Assembly: GCA_938030175.1 (NCBI GenBank)
Contig: CALHGQ010000178.1
Location: forward strand, 1-48,848
Reading direction: 5' to 3'
Origin: an uncultured bacterium
Lineage (GTDB): Bacteria; Planctomycetota; UBA1135; GCA-002686595
Length of the DNA stretch: 48,848 nucleotides
Part shown: positions 41,364-48,848 of the stretch, piece after piece
Layout of the letters: each line of letters begins with the position of its first letter
Numbering within the stretch: the stretch's first letter is position 1
Program-made: the position numbers and the translations under genes
The notes under the pieces: generated by a model
Told to the model about the DNA's origin: nothing
The model's database searches: none
Seen by the model: only the letters and a program-made list of their open reading frames with translations

Positions 41364-42646
41364 CGGACTCGAACCAGGATCGATCGCGCCAGAGGCTTCT
41401 CGAGCACGCGCTCTACGAGGCACTCGGCGGCGACGCGCAGGACGCTCCGGACCTCGCGTCTAAGGTACGCGCAGCGTGGGAGAGCGAGGACAGGGCCCCG
41501 TCGGATCCCGACGCGCCCGCGCCGCCGGCTGCCCAGGCCCCAGCCCCCTCGGCCCCAACCCCCTCGGCGCAAGCTTCGTCGACACCGGGGCCGCGCTGGA
41601 TCCCGTGGGCCGCCGCGGCGGCCATCGCTCTGACGGGGACCTCGTTCTGGTGGGGACAGGATGATCCAGATACGGCAGACATCGCTGACGCGCCCGAGGT
41701 AGCGCGCGGGCCCGCCGCGTCGGACGCCGCCGCGGATCCCACGCTCGTGTCCTCCGACTCTGACCCGGACGCCTCTTCCCCACTCACGGCAGAGCTGATC
41801 GCGCGCGCGGAGACGGTGGCCCAACAGCTCGACGAAATCTCCTTCGAAGGCATGCCCGCCGAGTTCGTCCGCGAGATGATCGAGAAGACCTACCGCGAGG
41901 GAGCCCTCGCCGAGCTCAGACGCACGCCGCGGATCTGGCCCAGCGTCCAGGCCAGCGTCGATGGCCTCTTGGAGCCCAAGAGAATGCCGCTCTACGCCCG
42001 TCGGGACCTAGTGCAAGCCCTCGCCCTCGACCCGTCCGAGGCAGCCTTCAAGAGCCTGCGCTCCCTTTGGATCGAGCAGCCCGAAGCGTTCTCCATCGAA
42101 GCCGTGGTCGCCATGGCGGAGCGCGGCGCGTTCGAGTTCGAGCGCGAAGTCGATGCATGGCTCGGCTCCTTCCGTCCGGAAGCCCCCGGGGAGAGCCTCC
42201 CGGGGGATGCGCTGTCCGGCGCCCTCTACGGCGCGCTGCGCGGAGATGAGCGCGCCCTCCCGATTCTGAAGGCCATGGTCAAAGCTAACCTTGCGGACGA
42301 CCGGGCGCTCTTGGCCTCCGTTGGGCTCGCACGCCTCGGGCGCCGCGCCGACTGGCTGGATCGCGTGGAGAGCGATGTCGCCACCCTCCGCGCCCAGCTC
42401 GATGCCGGACCGCTCTCTAGCCGGGAACAGGACGAAGTGGCCCGCCGAATCGATGCGCTGAGCTACGCGATGGCGCTCTACGAAGGTATGCGTATGGAGC
42501 GCTTCGAGCCCACCGATGAATGGGACGGAGTTCCGCGCGCGGGCGACCCTGGGCACTGGCTCGACGTCTACGGGGCTGCGCGCGCCGTGGAAACCCGTGA
42601 CCGCGCCGCGCTGAGCGCTGAGCTCGAGGCGCTCGTCGATCGCTAA
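41360..42646 (+). CDS. Single-pass membrane protein, possible anti-sigma factor
   Basis: 428 residues from a GTG that overlaps the sigma stop (GTGA), implying coupled translation. The N-terminal 40 residues (DSNQDRSRQRLLEHALYEALGG) are a charged cytoplasmic segment in the place of an anti-sigma domain, although no zinc-binding HxxxCxxC motif is present. A Pro/Ala-rich linker and one transmembrane helix at about 80-98 follow (WIPWAAAAAIALTGTSFWW). The rest is a helical extracytoplasmic domain with HEAT-like spacing of ALALD and LRGDERALPILKAM-type helices. The role is inferred from coupling to the sigma gene and from topology only. Confidence 0.7.
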   Translation: MTDSNQDRSRQRLLEHALYEALGGDAQDAPDLASKVRAAWESEDRAPSDPDAPAPPAAQAPAPSAPTPSAQASSTPGPRWIPWAAAAAIALTGTSFWWGQDDPDTADIADAPEVARGPAASDAAADPTLVSSDSDPDASSPLTAELIARAETVAQQLDEISFEGMPAEFVREMIEKTYREGALAELRRTPRIWPSVQASVDGLLEPKRMPLYARRDLVQALALDPSEAAFKSLRSLWIEQPEAFSIEAVVAMAERGAFEFEREVDAWLGSFRPEAPGESLPGDALSGALYGALRGDERALPILKAMVKANLADDRALLASVGLARLGRRADWLDRVESDVATLRAQLDAGPLSSREQDEVARRIDALSYAMALYEGMRMERFEPTDEWDGVPRAGDPGHWLDVYGAARAVETRDRAALSAELEALVDR

Positions 42647-42775
42647 CCATGATCCGCGGAAGCCCGGATGTTTCTCGCTTTCCGTGCGCCCATCTGGAGG
42701 CGCCGAGGGATGGGGGTCTCGAACGGCGCGTCACTACGCGCCAACGACCTCAACCCGATGTCACAGGCACCACCC

Positions 42776-43699
42776 ATGAGAAACCACCTCCATCCACGCG
42801 ATCTCTTCTTCGCCGCCTTGCTGCTCCCCTTGGCCAGCGCCGTCCCCGCCGCCCCCGGCGGCGAAGGCGTTCCCATGACGGCCGAGAGCACGGCCAAAGT
42901 CACGAGCCTCTTCGAGTCCGTCGTGAGCGACCTCAAGGCGGACGCGACCTACGAGTGTCAATGCAGCCAAGGGAAGTGCGCCCCCGAGGAATGCCCGAGC
43001 ATGAACTCGCCGGAGATGAAGTTCACCAAGATGCTTAGCTTCGCGGGCCAAGACGTCGTGAAGCTCATCGAGCCGATGGCGGTCGGCTTCGTCAAGTCGA
43101 AGGACGTCGACGGCGAGGACGCGGAGGCGCTGATCGGCATGTTCCTGACGAGCCGCAGCGCCAACGTACTCGGCACGGCGGAGGCCATGCACGCTGCGGC
43201 GCCCGCTTACTTCAGCTCTGAGCTCCTCCTCGGGTTCTGCGAGCTGGGCTCCAAGTCCCTTACAGGTCCGCTCGCCAAGCGCGTCAAGAGCGGCAAAGCC
43301 GACGTGGGCTCGGCCGCCTTCTTCGCACTGCGCGGCGACAAGGTCGGCGCGAAGGTCCTGAAGGCTGCGCTCAAGCAGGACGTGAGCACTGACACAGCCG
43401 CGGATGTGTTGATGGCTGGCTTGGCGCTCGAGCGCTTGGGCAAGAAGGGAGCGCTGGCCCACTCCCAGGAGAAGATTCACGCAGCCGCACTCGTCGCCCT
43501 GGACGCCGGCGATCTCGACCAGGCGCGCTTCATCGCCGTCGCCGCATCGATGATGCAGGGCTCGAACCGCATGTCAGAGCCCGCTCTGTCGTCGATGAAG
43601 AAGCACTGCATGGAGTACTGCGAGAAGGCGAAAGAGGGCGACCTTGCCTCCGCCGACAAGATCTTCGAGAAGCTCGAAGCGGCCCTTGCTGTGATCTGA
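42776..43699 (+). CDS. Secreted alpha-helical hypothetical protein
   Basis: About 307 residues from ATG 42776, picked because a signal peptide follows (LFFAALLLPLASAVPAAPG); ATGs at 42758 and 42668 are upstream. Near the N-terminus a Cys-rich stretch, ECQCSQGKCAPEEC, suggests a disulfide or metal-bound loop. The remainder is helical with repeats of about 35 residues (FFALRGDKVGAKVLKAALKQD, VLMAGLALERLGKKGALAHSQ), like HEAT or armadillo repeats. It may be a partner of the preceding membrane protein, which has similar helical repeats. I do not recognise the family. Confidence 0.7.
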   Translation: MRNHLHPRDLFFAALLLPLASAVPAAPGGEGVPMTAESTAKVTSLFESVVSDLKADATYECQCSQGKCAPEECPSMNSPEMKFTKMLSFAGQDVVKLIEPMAVGFVKSKDVDGEDAEALIGMFLTSRSANVLGTAEAMHAAAPAYFSSELLLGFCELGSKSLTGPLAKRVKSGKADVGSAAFFALRGDKVGAKVLKAALKQDVSTDTAADVLMAGLALERLGKKGALAHSQEKIHAAALVALDAGDLDQARFIAVAASMMQGSNRMSEPALSSMKKHCMEYCEKAKEGDLASADKIFEKLEAALAVI

Positions 43700-43748
43700 T
43701 CGTCCCAGCCAACTTCTCTCCGACGCTCCCGCTTCGCACTCCTTTGCC

Positions 43749-45254
43749 ATGATCTGTAGCTTCCTGATCGCTGTTCCTCTGTCCACGCTGGCGACTAGCG
43801 CGCCATCCATTCCTGACCCTCTTCCCCTGACGGGGACGCTTCCTCGCGCCAGTGACGTGACGGCGGACGCCATCCGCGATGCGGGTGACGACGTCGGCGC
43901 GCTTCTGAAGCTAGCCGTGGCGTGGGCAGAGGGGGGTAGTGAGGCTTCGGCCGTCATGGCCTGGGAGCGCGTTCTTGAGATCGACCCCGATCACGAGGAT
44001 GCTCACCGCGGTCTGCGACATCACCTCTGGAACGGCACCTGGTACTCCACCTATACAGCGCTGTCGTCGGCGCGCCGCAAGGAAGTAGCCAGGCGGCTCA
44101 AGGAGGACGGCGTCGTGCCCTTTGGGGAAGAGTGGGTCCTTCCAGGGGATCTTCCGTTCAGGAAGATGAACTGGGAGGCTGTCCCTACGGGAGGGTGGGC
44201 GCCCCCTGGAACGGCTGCGCGGCTCGCGGACGATGCGACCAAGAAGGCCGCTGGCTGGGAGCGCCAACACCGCACGTGGATCTCCCCCACCGAATTCGAT
44301 CAGTGGCGCAGCGGACTCTGGAAGGTCGGCGATGAGTGGCTGACCGTCGAAGACGCCAACAAGGTGCACGCAGAGCTCGACGCATGGTGGGAGGTGCCCG
44401 GCGAGCACTTCGTTGCGCTCACCACCGTGCCCGAGGAGGACGCGCGCTGGGTCGTTTGGTGGGCCGATCAGGTGCACGGCGACCTGCAGGAGCTCTTTGG
44501 CTTGGAGCCTGAGTCGGCGCCTGAGTTTGTCGTCCTGAACAGCATCGCCCAGTACAACGAGTTCTCTGCTGGCAGCACCACGACAGGACGCAATCCAGCG
44601 GACGCGAGCGGCTACAGCTCGCTGCACTACGCCTACTTCACCGACGGGTGGTACGACAGGAGCACCCCTGTTCCCCAGTTCCGCGCCAGCGCGGCCGCGT
44701 ACTACGACATCAACGACCCAGGCCTCAAGCCCTACGGCCAGCACGCCGTTAGGCACGCGGCGACCCTCGCATGGCTGGAGTCCGTTGACCCCTCGTGGGA
44801 CACGGTCGCCGAGATGGTGACGTCCGGCGCCCTTGCCTTCCCGGACGCCGCCTACTGGGGCGAGAAACGCATCCCTCGCTGGCTCCGCTACGGCGCCGCG
44901 GCCTACTGCGAGCGCTTCTTTGAGGACAAGAGCACGCCAGAGGGCGGCGATCCCCTCTGGGCACGCAAGTGGGCGCTCGAGAACCTGCGCAAGGGAGGCG
45001 ACCTCGATCCCATCGAGTCGATCCTCACGCTGGACCTGCAAACCTCTGACCCAGAGGGCTCCGCCCGCCTCATCCACGAGGCAGGCCTCCTCGTCCACTA
45101 CATCCGAAACGGCGGCGACAAGAAGATGGCGAAGGCTTGGGCAGCGTTCCGAGAAGCCCTCGTCGGAGGAAGCGACACCCAAGAGGCTGCCGCGAGGCTC
45201 GAGGCCCTACTCCTCGGCTCTGGGAAGAAGGTCGCGGCCTTCTACCGAAAGTAG
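43749..45254 (+). CDS. Secreted hypothetical protein, degenerate metallopeptidase-like
   Basis: 501 residues, ATG 43749, with a weak signal peptide (CSFLIAVPLSTLATSAPS). Residues about 50-100 form a TPR-like pair (AVMAWERVLEIDPDHEDAHRGLRHHL). Further on, H332-A-V-R-H336 stands where HExxH of a gluzincin peptidase would be, and WLRYGAAAYCERFF later on matches the W-x-x-E-G-x-A pattern with Glu replaced by Tyr. Both catalytic positions are altered, so it is probably an inactive relative used for binding. It is in line with the preceding secreted protein, with a 49-bp gap. Confidence 0.65.
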   Translation: MICSFLIAVPLSTLATSAPSIPDPLPLTGTLPRASDVTADAIRDAGDDVGALLKLAVAWAEGGSEASAVMAWERVLEIDPDHEDAHRGLRHHLWNGTWYSTYTALSSARRKEVARRLKEDGVVPFGEEWVLPGDLPFRKMNWEAVPTGGWAPPGTAARLADDATKKAAGWERQHRTWISPTEFDQWRSGLWKVGDEWLTVEDANKVHAELDAWWEVPGEHFVALTTVPEEDARWVVWWADQVHGDLQELFGLEPESAPEFVVLNSIAQYNEFSAGSTTTGRNPADASGYSSLHYAYFTDGWYDRSTPVPQFRASAAAYYDINDPGLKPYGQHAVRHAATLAWLESVDPSWDTVAEMVTSGALAFPDAAYWGEKRIPRWLRYGAAAYCERFFEDKSTPEGGDPLWARKWALENLRKGGDLDPIESILTLDLQTSDPEGSARLIHEAGLLVHYIRNGGDKKMAKAWAAFREALVGGSDTQEAAARLEALLLGSGKKVAAFYRK

Positions 45255-45261
45255 CCCGCTC

Positions 45262-45300
45262 GGCCGTTCCTTCGCGGCGTCGCGGCGAGAAGGAATGGCC
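45262..45300 (+). terminator. Hairpin terminator candidate
   Basis: The arms GGCCGTTCCTTC (45262-45273) and GAAGGAATGGCC (45289-45300) form a 12-bp stem with one mismatch, eight bases after the stop of the 43749 gene. The 15-base loop is itself GC-rich and may extend the stem. No T tract follows, so efficiency is uncertain. Confidence 0.55.
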
Positions 45301-45344
45301 AAGTCCGCCTGAATACGGCGCGGCGGACCGCGTAGGTTAGAAGT

Positions 45345-45674
45345 ATGAGCTTCTTTGACTTCTTCTTTCCCGAGCAGGCCCAAGCCTCGCACCTTCGCTC
45401 GATCGCCGACCGTTCGCGCCTGGAGCAGCGACGCAGCCGATCGACGGCCGCTAGTTCAGCTTCGAACACGGCAGCCCTTACGAAACGCGTCGAAGACCTC
45501 GAGTCCGACCTCGGCTTCGTGAGCCTCCTCCTAGGATCCGTGATGGCCCAGCTCGACGAGCGGGGCCATATCTCGCGCGATGATCTCAAGGAGCTCATCA
45601 AGGAAGTGGACGGCGCAGATGGCGTGGAGGACGGGCGCCTCGACGTCGGCGTGTTGCGCGGACTGTCCCAATAG
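45345..45674 (+). CDS. Small coiled-coil hypothetical protein
   Basis: 109 residues, ATG 45345. After MSFFDFFFPEQ there is a helical, coiled-coil-like segment (AALTKRVEDLESDLGFVSLLLGSVMAQLDERG) and a short acidic tail. No signal peptide or enzyme motif. The N-terminal Phe-rich patch could be a membrane or partner contact. The codon use is like its neighbours, and a large hairpin directly after the stop supports it as a real transcribed gene. Function unknown. Confidence 0.6.
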   Translation: MSFFDFFFPEQAQASHLRSIADRSRLEQRRSRSTAASSASNTAALTKRVEDLESDLGFVSLLLGSVMAQLDERGHISRDDLKELIKEVDGADGVEDGRLDVGVLRGLSQ

Positions 45675-45677
45675 ACA

Positions 45678-45777
45678 CCGTCACCGGCACACCACCGCCA
45701 CCAAAACGCGACAGGCCGCCCGACCATGGGGTCGAGCGGCCTGTCGCGCCTTGGTGGCGGCGGTGTGCCGGAGACGG
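45678..45777. terminator. Very long imperfect hairpin, bidirectional terminator candidate
   Basis: The arms at 45684-45719 and 45736-45771 are 36 nt each and pair with only three mismatches. An inner CGACC/GGTCG stem (45721-45725, 45730-45734) closes a four-base loop, and an outer CCGTC/GACGG pair (45678-45682, 45773-45777) extends the base. It sits exactly between the convergent stops at 45674 and 45778, so it would fold in transcripts of both strands. Confidence 0.75.
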
Positions 45778-46848
45778 CTAGGCTTTCCGCAGCTCCGCCG
45801 CGACCAAGTCGCCCACTTCGTTCGTCGGGTGGGAGCCGGTGCGGGCCCCCGTCAGGCGACCGTCCGCAAAGAGGGCGGCGATCGCGTCATCGATGGAGCT
45901 CGCTGCCTTCTTCTCGCCGAGGTAGTCGAACATCATGCCCACGGCCATGATGGCGGCGATCGGGCTGGCGACGTTCTTGCCCGCGTGCTTGGGGGCCGAG
46001 CCGTGGATCGGCTCGAAGAGGCTCACGCGGCCCGGGTGGATGTTGCCCGAGGCGGCCATGCCCATGCCGCCTTGGATCATCGCGCCGAGGTCGGTGATGA
46101 TGTCTCCAAAGAGGTTCGGGGTGACCGCCACGTCGAACCACTCGGGGTTCTTCACCATCCACATGCACGCGGCGTCAATGTACGCGTGGTCCGTCTTGAT
46201 GTTCGGGTGCTCCTTCGCGACCTCGTGGAAGGTCCGCTGCCAGAGGTCGTGGGCGCGGACGGCGTTGGCCTTGTCCACGAGGGTCACTTGGGCTTCGCGG
46301 CCCGGCTGGCGCTCGCGGGTTTCGGCCAGGTGGAACGCGTAGCGGATGGCGCGCTCGACGCCCTCGCGGGTGTAGACCATGGTCTGGGTCGCGACCTCAA
46401 GGGGCTGGCCCTTGTGCGCGAAGCCGTGCATCCCGGTGTAAGCACACTCGGTGTTCTCACGAACGATCAGCATGTCCACGTCCTTCGGCGTCTTGCCTTT
46501 GAGGGGGCAGAGGCTCTCCTGGAGGAGCTTCACCGGACGCAGGTTCACGTAGAGGTCGAGGTCGAAGCGGCACTTCGCGATGATCGCGTACTCAACCTTG
46601 CCCGGCTCGCAGCGCGGGTCGCCGATGGCGCCGAGGTAGATCGCGTTGCCGTCTTTTGCTTCCTCGAACATCTCGTCCGGGAAGGCCTCGCCGTGCTTCA
46701 GGAAGTACTCACTGCCAATGGGCAGCTCGTTCTTGTTCAGCTTGATGCCGAAGACGTCGCACGCGGCGTCGGCGACCTTGAAGGCTTCCTTCGTGACCTC
46801 GGGACCGATACCGTCTCCGCCGATCACTGTGATGTCGTACTGGCTCAT
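45778..46848 (-). CDS. leuB: 3-isopropylmalate dehydrogenase (isocitrate/isopropylmalate dehydrogenase family)
   Basis: 356 residues from ATG 46848, with AAGGAG 12 bases upstream. Oxidative decarboxylation of 3-isopropylmalate with NAD+ in leucine synthesis is the most likely role. Visible: the start YDITVIGGDGIGPEV; YLGAIGDPR; LYVNLRPVKLL; RENTECAYTG; VTLVDKANAVRAHDLWQRTF with the catalytic Lys; and NLFGDIITDLGAMIQGGMGMAASGNI with the metal-binding Asp pair. The family also includes homoisocitrate and tartrate dehydrogenases. The neighbouring dehydratase gene 58 bp upstream favours leucine synthesis. Probably an operon with that gene. Confidence 0.85.
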   Translation of the reverse strand: MSQYDITVIGGDGIGPEVTKEAFKVADAACDVFGIKLNKNELPIGSEYFLKHGEAFPDEMFEEAKDGNAIYLGAIGDPRCEPGKVEYAIIAKCRFDLDLYVNLRPVKLLQESLCPLKGKTPKDVDMLIVRENTECAYTGMHGFAHKGQPLEVATQTMVYTREGVERAIRYAFHLAETRERQPGREAQVTLVDKANAVRAHDLWQRTFHEVAKEHPNIKTDHAYIDAACMWMVKNPEWFDVAVTPNLFGDIITDLGAMIQGGMGMAASGNIHPGRVSLFEPIHGSAPKHAGKNVASPIAAIMAVGMMFDYLGEKKAASSIDDAIAALFADGRLTGARTGSHPTNEVGDLVAAELRKA

Positions 46849-46906
46849 ACTAATGTGGGCTCCTTGGGGCTCCGTGGTGCCTTGCGGCGTGGGTGAAAGC
46901 CCGGAA

Positions 46907-48848
<1,942 letters not shown>

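Noticed and set aside
45580-46896. Plus-strand open frame opposite leuB (438 codons)
   Set aside because: Val/His/Arg/Glu-rich antisense shadow of a clear leuB gene; no domain recognised.

Overview
The window is GC-rich, densely coded bacterial chromosome. It most resembles a deep-branching planctomycete. Three secreted proteins near the left edge share a C-terminal module (a YC-x-A/E-N-P-N start, a GNLCLGG core, a WNFQ-W-RD end) that I remember from such genomes, and a sigma factor fused to a membrane-anchored ectodomain also fits. This assignment is from memory and no search was run. I saw no rRNA, tRNA, CRISPR array or transposase gene. Many genes lack a clear Shine-Dalgarno sequence and several start with GTG or TTG.

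Layout. 1-6.4 kb: a partial gene and four secreted proteins (a PPC-like protein, a repeat protein, a lamin-tail protein and a PQQ-type sugar dehydrogenase), with an 82-bp tandem repeat at 3.8 kb. 6.5-7.2 kb: a sulfotransferase. 7.5-11.6 kb: a TonB-dependent receptor with its own ExbB, ExbD and TonB. 11.6-34.5 kb: a nonribosomal peptide locus. 34.6-37.4 kb: a radical SAM protein and a UdgX-type uracil-DNA binding protein, a known pair. 37.4-45.7 kb: two ECF sigma factors (one fused to a transmembrane ectodomain), an anti-sigma-like protein and poorly characterised secreted proteins. 45.7 kb to the right edge: leuB and an aconitase-superfamily dehydratase, on the minus strand behind a very long hairpin.

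The peptide locus has four transcription units. (a) Minus: acyl-CoA-dehydrogenase-like enzyme, stand-alone adenylation enzyme, carrier protein. This is the gene set that makes carrier-bound dehydro-amino acids such as pyrrole-2-carboxyl. (b) Plus: an Sfp-type phosphopantetheinyl transferase. (c) Minus: an NRPS with C-PCP-TE order, a Wzm/Wzt-like ABC exporter and a HupE/UreJ-family membrane protein. (d) Plus: two NRPSs, each C-A-PCP-E, then two glycosyltransferases. Terminal docking segments suggest the order 21517 gene, then 27215 gene, then the minus-strand C-PCP-TE protein. The likely product is a short, D-amino-acid-containing, possibly glycosylated peptide, exported by the ABC pair and perhaps recovered by the TonB system as a metallophore. 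The last step is inference.

The most striking feature is inside the first NRPS. Its adenylation domain has a substrate code almost identical to the asparagine code (read as D-L-T-K-I-G-E-V-G-K). Between core motifs A8 and A10 it is interrupted by about 360 residues that look like a complete PP-loop amidotransferase of the WbpG/PseA/WbuX type, enzymes that turn N-acetyl groups of sugars into acetamidino groups. The parsimonious hypothesis is on-line conversion of the asparagine side-chain amide to an amidine (or thioamide). I know of no described NRPS with this insertion. A second oddity is the terminal thioesterase, which has Cys and Asn where Ser and Asp are expected.
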